DNA of 9,538 bases from Yimella sp. (GTDB taxonomy: Bacteria; Actinomycetota; Actinomycetes; Actinomycetales; Dermatophilaceae), in assembly GCA_030150425.1 (NCBI GenBank), contig JASLFY010000092.1, positions 1-9,538 of the forward strand, read 5' to 3'. How positions within the stretch are numbered: position 1 is the stretch's first letter; every line of letters begins with the position of its first letter. Position numbers and translations under genes: made by a program. Under the pieces are notes generated by a model. That model had not been told where the DNA came from and did not search any database. It saw nothing but the letters and a program-made list of their open reading frames with translations. This document shows positions 1 to 5,309 of the stretch, in pieces.

Positions 1-2224
1 CCTCGCTGCCGGTGTCGACCAGCGGGTGCCCCGGGAGGAACGGCACCAGGTGCTCGCGGACGCCGATCGGCCCGACACCCGGACCGCCACCGCCGTGCGG
101 GATGCAGAACGTCTTGTGCAGGTTGAGGTGCGAGACGTCGCCGCCGAACTGACCCGGCTGGGCGAAACCGACCAGCGCGTTCAGGTTGGCGCCGTCGACG
201 TAGACCTGACCGCCGGCCTCGTGGACCAGGTCGCACAGCTCGGTGATCGTGTCCTCGTACACGCCGTGGGTCGACGGGTAGGTGACCATGATCGCCGCGA
301 GGTTCTCGCCGTGCTGCTTCAACTTCAACTTGAGGTCGTCCATGTCGATCTCGCCGGTCGGCGCAGTCTTCACCACGACGACCTTGAAACCGGCCATGGC
401 GGCCGACGCCGCGTTGGTGCCATGGGCCGAGGCCGGGATCAGGCAGACGTTGCGGCCGGAGTCACCGTTGGCCTGGTGGTAGGCGTGGATCGCGAGCAGT
501 CCGGCGAACTCACCCTGCGAGCCGGCGTTCGGCTGCAGTGACACCGAGTCGTAACCGGTGATGTCGCACAACCACTGCTCGAGGTCGGTGATCAGCTCGC
601 GGATGCCCTCGGTCTGGTCGGCCGGCGAGAACGGGTGCAGGTTGGCGAACTCGGGCCAGGTGATCGCCTCCATCTCGGTGGTGGCGTTCAGCTTCATGGT
701 GCACGAACCCAGCGGGATCATGCCGCGGTCCAGCGCGTAGTCGCGGTCGGACAGGCTGCGCAGGTACCGCAGCATCTCGGTCTCGCTGTGGTGGGTGTTG
801 AACACCGGGTGGGTCAGGAAGTCGGTCGTACGGTGCACCGCCTCGACGAAGGTCGACGCTCCGTCGGTCGCGACCGGGGCGTTGACCCCGAACGCGGCGG
901 CGACCGCGGCCAGCTCGGCATCGGTCGTGGTCTCGTCGACGCTGACGCTGACGTGGTCGCCGTCGACGTGCCAGATGTTGATGCCCCGCTCGCGGGCGGC
1001 GGAGACGACCGCGTCGGCGCGACCGTGCACGCGGACGGTCAGGGTGTCGAAGAAGCTGTCGGTGACGACCTCGACGTCTCCCCCGCGCAGCGCGGCGGCC
1101 AGTCCGACGGCCTTGCCGTGGACCGCGCGCGCGATCCGCTCCAGGCCCTGCGGGCCGTGGTACACCGCGTACATCGAGGCCATCACGGCCAGCAGCACCT
1201 GCGCGGTGCAGATGTTCGAGGTCGCCTTCTCGCGACGGATGTGCTGTTCGCGGGTCTGCAACGCGAGGCGGTACGCCGGGGCGCCGTCCTCGTCGACGGA
1301 CACACCGACCAGGCGGCCGGGCAGGTTGCGCTCGAGACCGTCGCGGACACACATGTACCCGGCGTGCGGACCGCCGAAGCCCATCGGCACACCGAACCGC
1401 TGCGTGGTGCCGACGGCGATGTCGGCGCCCCAACCGGCCGGCTCCTGCAGCAGCGTCAGCGCGAGCAGGTCGGCGGCTGCGGTGACCAGCGCGCCCGCGG
1501 CGTGGGCGGCCTCGGCCAGCGCCGACCAGTCGACGACCGCGCCGTTGGCGCCCGGGTACTGCACCACGACACCGAAGACGTCACGGTGGCCGGCAGCGGC
1601 GCGCAGCGCGTCGGCGTCGGTCACCGCGGTCAGGTCTGCGACGACGACCTCGAACCCGACGGCCTTCGCCCGGGTGCGGGTGACAGCGATCGACTGCGGC
1701 AGCACCTGCGCGTCGAGCAGCAGGACCGCACCGTCCTTGGCGCGCGTCGCGCGGTGCATCAGCGACATCGCCTCGGCGACCGCGGTCGACTCGTCCAGCA
1801 GGCTGGCGGACGCGGTCTGCAGACCGGTCAGGTCGGAGACGACGGTCTGGAAGTTCAGCAGCGCCTCGAGACGGCCCTGCGAGATCTCCGGCTGGTACGG
1901 CGTGTACGCGGTGTACCAGGACGGGTTCTCCAGCACGTTGCGGCGGATGACGCCCGGGGTGTGGGTGCCGTAGTAACCGAGACCGATCATCGAGGTCAGC
2001 ACCTCGTTGCGGCCGGCCTTCGCGCGCAGCTCGGTCAGCACGCTCGCCTCGCTCGGGGCGGCCGGCACGGACAGCTCACGCGCCGCGCGGATCGTGGTCG
2101 GGATCGCGGTGTCCATCAGTGCCGCGAGGCTGTCGACACCGATCGCCTGCAGCATGGTGTCGAGCTCGGTGGACGACGGGCCGATGTGACGGCTCACGAA
2201 ATCGGGCATGGTCTGGGGCGTCAT
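1..2224 (-). CDS. gcvP: Glycine dehydrogenase (decarboxylating), P-protein of the glycine cleavage system; 3' end beyond window
   Basis: The P-protein decarboxylates glycine using pyridoxal phosphate and passes the aminomethyl group to the lipoyl arm of GcvH in the cytoplasm. The reading frame is open from the start to the window edge, giving 741 codons of a family usually about 950 residues, so the C-terminal fifth is missing only because the window ends. The N-terminus contains FVSRHIG (about residues 9-15), then the family's MIGLGYYGTHTP stretch (near 79-90) and YTPYQPEISQGR. The PLP site SHLNLHKTF is visible with the Schiff-base lysine at residue 704 (bases 113-115), close to Lys706 of the E. 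coli enzyme, followed by a Gly-rich loop. ATG at 2224 is chosen because AAGGAAG lies 4 nt upstream; an in-frame ATG at 2209 is the alternative. It follows a glycine riboswitch, so expression should respond to glycine. Its partner gcvH is on the same strand about 2.7 kb upstream; gcvT is not in the window. Confidence 0.97.
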   Translation of the reverse strand, partial: MTPQTMPDFVSRHIGPSSTELDTMLQAIGVDSLAALMDTAIPTTIRAARELSVPAAPSEASVLTELRAKAGRNEVLTSMIGLGYYGTHTPGVIRRNVLENPSWYTAYTPYQPEISQGRLEALLNFQTVVSDLTGLQTASASLLDESTAVAEAMSLMHRATRAKDGAVLLLDAQVLPQSIAVTRTRAKAVGFEVVVADLTAVTDADALRAAAGHRDVFGVVVQYPGANGAVVDWSALAEAAHAAGALVTAAADLLALTLLQEPAGWGADIAVGTTQRFGVPMGFGGPHAGYMCVRDGLERNLPGRLVGVSVDEDGAPAYRLALQTREQHIRREKATSNICTAQVLLAVMASMYAVYHGPQGLERIARAVHGKAVGLAAALRGGDVEVVTDSFFDTLTVRVHGRADAVVSAARERGINIWHVDGDHVSVSVDETTTDAELAAVAAAFGVNAPVATDGASTFVEAVHRTTDFLTHPVFNTHHSETEMLRYLRSLSDRDYALDRGMIPLGSCTMKLNATTEMEAITWPEFANLHPFSPADQTEGIRELITDLEQWLCDITGYDSVSLQPNAGSQGEFAGLLAIHAYHQANGDSGRNVCLIPASAHGTNAASAAMAGFKVVVVKTAPTGEIDMDDLKLKLKQHGENLAAIMVTYPSTHGVYEDTITELCDLVHEAGGQVYVDGANLNALVGFAQPGQFGGDVSHLNLHKTFCIPHGGGGPGVGPIGVREHLVPFLPGHPLVDTGSE

Positions 2225-2228
2225 TCAT

Positions 2229-2235
2229 CTTCCTT
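2229..2235 (-). promoter_or_regulatory. Ribosome binding site of gcvP
   Basis: The minus strand reads AAGGAAG, then ATGA, then the gcvP ATG. This decides for the start at 2224 over the in-frame ATG at 2209. It lies just beyond the riboswitch, so the riboswitch could act by exposing or hiding it. Confidence 0.7.
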
Positions 2236-2254
2236 GGCCGGAGCAGGGGCAGAA

Positions 2255-2390
2255 CGCCTCCCCCTCTGTCGGCAATGCCTTCAGAGTCGCCTCGTCCGAG
2301 TGGTCCGGTGGCCTGAGAGGTTCTGGGGAGAATTGCCCCTTCGGCGCCTTCACCTGTGGCGGAGGACTCTCCCACCCGGTGTCACGAGCA
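2255..2390 (-). ncRNA. Glycine riboswitch in the gcvP leader, single complete aptamer plus 3' partial element
   Basis: Minus-strand landmarks of the gcvT/glycine aptamer appear in the right order. GGGAGAGTCC lies at about 2363-2372, the core GGCGCCGAAGGGGCAA at 2333-2348, CTCTCAGGCC at 2310-2319, GGACGAGGCGACTCTGAAG at about 2278-2297, and GCCGACAGAGGGGGAG at about 2258-2273. The segment AGAGTC (2365-2370) can pair with GACTCT (2283-2288) as the closing P1 stem. There is one full aptamer. The last element resembles only the 3' end of a second aptamer, as in singlet glycine riboswitches. No hairpin plus U-run is seen between the aptamer and the start codon, so control at translation initiation is likelier than termination, but this is inference. 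Family knowledge says these RNAs usually turn glycine cleavage genes on when glycine is abundant. The 5' boundary is approximate. Confidence 0.93.
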
Positions 2391-2395
2391 GCCCC

Positions 2396-2438
2396 AAAAA
2401 TAGCACCGGCCCGCCTGGACGGGCGGACCGGTGGTGCT
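2396..2438 (-). terminator. Intrinsic terminator after the second merR gene
   Basis: Minus-strand bases 2438-2402 fold into a 14-bp GC-rich stem (AGCACC, a 3-nt bulge, GGTCCGCC against GGCGGGCCGGTGCT) with a 6-nt loop, followed by UAUUUUU ending at 2396. One pair is G-U on the minus strand but would be a C-A mismatch on the plus strand, and the U-run is on the minus side, so the orientation is clear. It begins 38 nt after the merR stop codon and separates that transcript from the gcvP riboswitch. Confidence 0.8.
2397..2405 (-). promoter_or_regulatory. Candidate extended -10 promoter for the gcvP riboswitch transcript
   Basis: The minus strand reads TG-C-TATTTT, which fits an extended -10 element (TGnTAnnnT). 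It is placed so that transcription would begin near 2390, just before the glycine aptamer. No -35 match was found 16-19 nt upstream. The element lies inside the 3' arm and U-tract of the preceding merR terminator. Only about 15 nt separate the U-tract from the conserved aptamer, so a dedicated promoter must overlap the terminator or lie upstream of it. Confidence 0.35.
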
Positions 2439-2476
2439 GTTCGGATGTCGGCGCTGGCCGACGTACGCAGGCTGTG

Positions 2477-3058
2477 TCAGCCGGCGACGCGGCGCTCGCG
2501 GCGCTTGCGCAGTTCGTCGCCCGGGTGTTCGGCGATGGTCTCGGCGTCGGGACGCTCGGACGGGAGCTCGGAGAGGGTGCCCTCGACCTCGCGCCACACC
2601 GAACCGAGGGCGATTCCGAAGACGCCCTGACCGCCGCGCATCAGGTCGATGACCTGGTCGTCGGAGGTGCACTCGTAGACCGAGGCGCCGTCGGACATGA
2701 GCGTGATCGTGGCGAGGTCGTCGACGCCGCGGTCACGCAGCGCGGCGACCGCGATACGGATCTGCTGCAGCGAGACGCCGGTGTCGAGCAGTCGCTTCAC
2801 GACCTTCATCACCAGCACGTCGCGGAAGCTGTAGAGGCGGTGGTTGCCCGAGCCGGAGGGGTTGCGCACCGACGGCTCGACCAGGCCGGTGCGGGCCCAG
2901 TAGTCCAGCTGGCGGTAGGTCACTCCGGCTGCCCGGCAGGCGGCCGGACCGCGGTAGCCGAGCAGGTCGCCGTCCTCGTGGACAGCACCCTCGACCGCCG
3001 GCGCCTCCAACGGGGCCGGCGCCTTGGAGCCCGCAGACTGCTTCTCAGCGCGTCCCAT
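2477..3058 (-). CDS. MerR-family transcriptional regulator (Rv1830-like)
   Basis: This 193-residue protein has a disordered Ala/Pro/Glu N-terminal tail (1-30). A MerR winged helix-turn-helix follows (about 33-105), with YRGPAACRAAGVTYRQLDYW, then TGLVEPS and the wing NHRLYSFRDVLVMKVVKRLLDTGVSLQQI. The C-terminal part (110-193) ends in a basic KRRERR tail and has no metal-binding cysteine pattern. Order and sequence match the actinobacterial gene downstream of the bifunctional nuclease (Rv1830 in M. tuberculosis), which has been linked to growth and division control and to antibiotic resilience; that role is carried over, not shown here. The ATG at 3058 is preferred because GAGG sits about 7 nt upstream. 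An in-frame ATG at 3103 would add 15 residues but has a poor ribosome site. It has its own promoter (3124-3152) and terminator (2396-2438), so it can be transcribed apart from the upstream genes. Confidence 0.93.
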   Translation of the reverse strand: MGRAEKQSAGSKAPAPLEAPAVEGAVHEDGDLLGYRGPAACRAAGVTYRQLDYWARTGLVEPSVRNPSGSGNHRLYSFRDVLVMKVVKRLLDTGVSLQQIRIAVAALRDRGVDDLATITLMSDGASVYECTSDDQVIDLMRGGQGVFGIALGSVWREVEGTLSELPSERPDAETIAEHPGDELRKRRERRVAG

Positions 3059-3123
3059 GGCTACCTCTTTCTCCGAAATGACTGGTGCACTCGAACTGTT
3101 CATTCGCCGTGCTTCTGCGACAA

Positions 3124-3152
3124 AAGCTACGGGTGTGACCAGGCCGGGTCAA
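3124..3152 (-). promoter_or_regulatory. Sigma70-type promoter of the second merR gene
   Basis: The minus strand shows TTGACC (3152-3147), a 17-nt spacer and TAGCTT (3129-3124). This is the best -35/-10 pair in the window. Transcription would start near 3117, leaving about 60 nt of leader before the ATG at 3058. Confidence 0.6.
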
Positions 3153-3163
3153 CGACCACGGCC

Positions 3164-3194
3164 CCGAACGCTCGGCGTGTCGCGCTGCGTTCGG
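3164..3194 (-). repeat. Perfect 8-bp inverted repeat upstream of the merR promoter
   Basis: CCGAACGC (3164-3171) and GCGTTCGG (3187-3194) are perfect inverted arms 15 nt apart. They lie 11 nt beyond the -35 element of the merR promoter and downstream of the nuclease gene stop. The repeat could be a regulator-binding site or an mRNA 3' hairpin for the upstream operon. No U-run follows on the minus strand, so it is a poor intrinsic terminator. Confidence 0.5.
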
Positions 3195-3219
3195 CAAACA
3201 TTCATCTTCAACTTCAAGG

Positions 3220-3705
3220 TTAGAGATCCTCGGACGGTCCGGGATCCTCGAAGTCCTCGGCCGAGACGTGGTCCAGGAATTCCCTGAACTTCTCGACCTC
3301 GTCCTCGTCCTCCAACTGCATGGTGATGCCGGTTTCGGCCACCACCGCGTCGTCGACGAACACGTCCGCGTCGGCCCGCAACGCGAGCGCGATCGCGTCG
3401 GAGCTGCGCGACTCGATCCGGCGCCCGTCGTCGAGCACCAGTTCGGCGTAGAACACGCCTTCCTGCATTCGTACGATGTCGACCCGCACCAGGCGGGCAC
3501 CCAACGTCGTGAGGACGGTCAGCAGCAGGTCGTGGGTGAGCGGGCGCGGCGGTTCGACGCCCTCCATCACGTGGGCGATCGCGGCGGCCTCCGGTGCACC
3601 GATCCAGATCGGGACGTGGCGATTGCCGTCGATCTCGCGCAGCACCACGATCGGCTTGTTGGTGGGCAGTTCCACCCGCACCCCGATGACTTCGACCTGT
3701 CTCAC
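3220..3705 (-). CDS. Bifunctional nuclease family protein (BFN/DUF151 domain, Rv1829-like)
   Basis: This 161-residue protein is made almost entirely of one BFN domain. Seen motifs are PIVVLREIDGNRHVPIWIG with EAAAIA (residues 18-44), RPLTHDLL (54-61), a strand with FYAELVLDDG (85-94), and the signature SRSSDAIALALR (99-110). The tail is acidic (131-160, rich in Asp and Glu). Plant members of the family have been described as having RNase and DNase activity; for bacterial members the activity and substrate are largely unknown, so the name is a family label. The start is GTG at 3705 with GGAG just upstream. It begins 9 nt after the ftsR stop and is therefore in the same transcript. This place between two MerR genes is conserved in mycobacteria and corynebacteria. 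A cytoplasmic location is inferred from the absence of a signal or membrane segment. Confidence 0.93.
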   Translation of the reverse strand: MRQVEVIGVRVELPTNKPIVVLREIDGNRHVPIWIGAPEAAAIAHVMEGVEPPRPLTHDLLLTVLTTLGARLVRVDIVRMQEGVFYAELVLDDGRRIESRSSDAIALALRADADVFVDDAVVAETGITMQLEDEDEVEKFREFLDHVSAEDFEDPGPSEDL

Positions 3706-3714
3706 GTCTCCACG

Positions 3715-4398
3715 CTACCCCTGGGACAGGCCGGCGCGCACCAGGGCGAGATGCAGCGCGAGGCAGTCGCGCACCAGTTGCGCGGCGTCGGTGCCACGCG
3801 GCGAGGCAGGGCCGAGCTGCTGAACCAGAGAGATCTCGCGGTCGGCGGCCAGCCGGAACGGGCGCAGGTGGCGGGCACCGACACCGTGGCCGAGCAGCGC
3901 GCCGGCGGCGCGGGCGATCTGCAGGGCGGCGCTGTCGTAGAACCCGTCGGCGTCGGGTCGGATCAGTCCGAACTCGCGCAGGTCGCGGACACCGGCGTCG
4001 TCCAACTCGGCCGCGGCGGCCAGCTCGGCGGCGTTCAACCGCAGTTCGCCGCCACCGGCCGGAACCAACGCGTCGACCGCGGGCAGGTCGGGGTCGTCGG
4101 CTCCCGCCGGGACGGTCGGTCGCTGGTCGGGCGCCGGCTCGAGGCCACGGTCGTAGGCGTCCAGCGCCTCACGGATGACCTTCAGCGGCCAGAAGCGGTC
4201 ACGTTGGCACCGCAGCACGAACCGCAACCGGTCGACGTCGCGCTCGGTGTAGCGGCGGTAGCCACTACCCGCTCGCTGCGGGCTGACCACGCCCTGCGCA
4301 TCGAGGAAGCGAACCTTCGACAACGTCAGGTCCGGGAACTCCTCCTGCAGGCGGGCGAGGACGGCGCCGATCGCCAGCGTGGGCTGGGCGGCCGTCAC
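3715..4398 (-). CDS. ftsR: MerR-family regulator, FtsR-like (Rv1828 / cg1631 position)
   Basis: This 227-residue protein has an N-terminal MerR-type winged helix (about 6-80): LTLSKVRFLDAQGVVSP, then GYRRYTERDVDRLRFVLRCQRDRFWPLKVI. An Ala/Pro/Asp linker (85-118) follows. The C-terminal half (120-180) again looks like a winged-helix unit: LNAAELAAAAELDDAGVRDLREFGLI, then FYDSAALQIARAAGALLGHGV. Its place directly after the FHA gene garA matches FtsR of Corynebacterium glutamicum, which activates ftsZ, and Rv1828 of M. tuberculosis. The symbol rests on this synteny and the family, not on an alignment. The start is GTG at 4398, sharing 4 nt (GTGA) with the garA stop, so translation is probably coupled. 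No metal-sensing cysteines are seen; the two Cys are single. Confidence 0.9.
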   Translation of the reverse strand: MTAAQPTLAIGAVLARLQEEFPDLTLSKVRFLDAQGVVSPQRAGSGYRRYTERDVDRLRFVLRCQRDRFWPLKVIREALDAYDRGLEPAPDQRPTVPAGADDPDLPAVDALVPAGGGELRLNAAELAAAAELDDAGVRDLREFGLIRPDADGFYDSAALQIARAAGALLGHGVGARHLRPFRLAADREISLVQQLGPASPRGTDAAQLVRDCLALHLALVRAGLSQG

Positions 4399-4847
4399 GA
4401 CCCGGCTGCGGGCGCGCCGTAGTAGACGAAACGGAACTTGCCGATCTGCACCTCGTCGCCGTCGCGCAGGTCGGCCGCCTCGGTGATCGTGCCGTTCACG
4501 TAGGTGCCGTTCAGCGAGCCCACGTCGACCATGCTGTAGCCGGTGGTGCTGCGACGGAACACCGCGTGGCGGCGCGAGACCGTGACGTCGTCGAGGAAGA
4601 TGTCGCTGTCGACGTGACGTCCGCTGCTCACCTCGTCGTCGTCGAGCAGGAAACGCGCACCGGCACCGGGTCCGCGCACCGAGATCAGCAGCGCGGTTCC
4701 CGGGCGCAGCGCGTCGACCATCGACTGGTCGGACTGCGAGAGCCGCACCTCGCCGGTGAAATCGGGCGCGACGGACTCTCCACCGACCACGAAGCGCGCG
4801 GTGGCGTCCGGCGGCAGGTCACCTCGGGGATCTTGCTGATTGCTCAC
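4395..4847 (-). CDS. garA: FHA-domain protein, GarA/OdhI family
   Basis: GarA/OdhI proteins bind and inhibit 2-oxoglutarate dehydrogenase (and related enzymes in mycobacteria) until phosphorylated by Ser/Thr kinases such as PknB and PknG. The protein has 150 residues from GTG at 4847. The FHA domain covers about 51-145, with the phosphopeptide-binding residues GRH (76-78), SDIFLDDVTVSRRH (81-94) and SLNGTYVN (111-118), then GDEVQIGKFRFVY (130-142). These are nearly identical to GarA as recalled. The N-terminal ETTS phospho-switch is not intact; the best counterpart is DATARF (14-19). GTG at 4853, in frame, is an alternative start; an in-frame TAG lies two codons before it, so no longer N-terminus is hidden. 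Neither start has a good ribosome site, and TAGGCT six bases before 4847 suggests a leaderless mRNA. It follows gcvH by about 45 nt and overlaps ftsR by 4 nt. Confidence 0.93.
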   Translation of the reverse strand: MSNQQDPRGDLPPDATARFVVGGESVAPDFTGEVRLSQSDQSMVDALRPGTALLISVRGPGAGARFLLDDDEVSSGRHVDSDIFLDDVTVSRRHAVFRRSTTGYSMVDVGSLNGTYVNGTITEAADLRDGDEVQIGKFRFVYYGAPAAGS

Positions 4848-4853
4848 ATCCAC

Positions 4854-4859
4854 AGCCTA
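4854..4859 (-). promoter_or_regulatory. Candidate -10 box for a leaderless garA transcript
   Basis: The minus strand reads TAGGCT-GTGGAT-GTG, which puts the -10 hexamer six bases before the GTG at 4847, the spacing expected if transcription starts on the G of the start codon. No convincing -35 is present. The same hexamer and spacing occur ahead of pgsA. Confidence 0.4.
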
Positions 4860-4873
4860 TCGGTCGCAGGTAG

Positions 4874-4889
4874 AACCCCCGTGGGGGTC
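4874..4889 (-). other. Short GC hairpin between gcvH and garA
   Basis: ACCCCC and GGGGGT are separated by two bases (4875-4888), which would fold as a 5-bp stem with a 4-nt loop. It starts 5 nt after the gcvH stop. No U-run follows, so at most it is a weak terminator or a 3'-end stabilising hairpin for the upstream message. Confidence 0.3.
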
Positions 4890-4893
4890 GCGC

Positions 4894-5283
4894 TCAGTTG
4901 AGCGACGAAGTGTAGGCGTCGACGTCCTGCAGCCCGCTGGCGGCGTCGGCGTCGTCCAACTTCAACTCGTACATCCAACCCTCACCGTACGGGTCGCTGT
5001 TGACCAGCTCCGGGGTGGAGTCCAGGGCGTCATTGACCGCAGTCACCTCGCCCGCCAGCGGCGCGTAGAGGTCGCTGACCGACTTGGTCGACTCGACCTC
5101 GCCGCAGGCGTCGCCGGCGGTGACGGTGTCACCCACGGCCGGCAGGCTGACGTAGACGACGTCGCCGAGCGCGTCCTGGGCGAAAGCGGTGATGCCCACC
5201 CGGACGACGCCGTCGCCCTGGTCCTTCACCCACTCGTGGTCGGTGGTGTAGCGCAGGTCGGCGGGGTACTGAAGGTCGCTCAT
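4894..5283 (-). CDS. gcvH: Glycine cleavage system H protein
   Basis: GcvH carries the lipoyl arm that shuttles the aminomethyl group between the P, T and L proteins of glycine cleavage. The 129-residue length is normal. It opens with YPADLRYTTDHEWVK, has VGITAFAQDALGDVVYVSLP (29-48), and shows the lipoylation motif GEVESTKSVSDL with the modified lysine at residue 67. It ends with LVNSDPYGEGWMYELKL. The ATG at 5283 has AGGAG about 5 nt upstream. The frame is open further upstream for several hundred bases, but that stretch overlaps the DUF881 gene and does not look like GcvH. It starts 26 nt after the DUF881 stop and precedes garA, so it lies within the envelope/division-type cluster rather than beside gcvT, as in mycobacteria. 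It presumably works with the P-protein encoded at the left end of the window. Confidence 0.97.
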   Translation of the reverse strand: MSDLQYPADLRYTTDHEWVKDQGDGVVRVGITAFAQDALGDVVYVSLPAVGDTVTAGDACGEVESTKSVSDLYAPLAGEVTAVNDALDSTPELVNSDPYGEGWMYELKLDDADAASGLQDVDAYTSSLN

Positions 5284-5309
5284 GATGCTCCTGTCGAGTG
5301 AGACCGGGG

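Noticed and set aside
510..1433. A 307-codon open frame on the minus strand inside gcvP
   Set aside because: It lies in a different frame of gcvP, is dominated by Arg/Pro/Gly, and the true gcvP frame covers the same bases with clear homology.
2402..2438. The same hairpin as a plus-strand terminator
   Set aside because: On the plus strand one pair becomes a C-A mismatch and no U-run follows, and no plus-strand gene ends here.
635..3223. An 862-codon open frame on the plus strand
   Set aside because: It runs antisense across gcvP, the riboswitch, the terminator and merR. Its translation is rich in Arg, Gly, Val, Asp and Gln with no recognisable domain, the pattern of a high-GC shadow frame.
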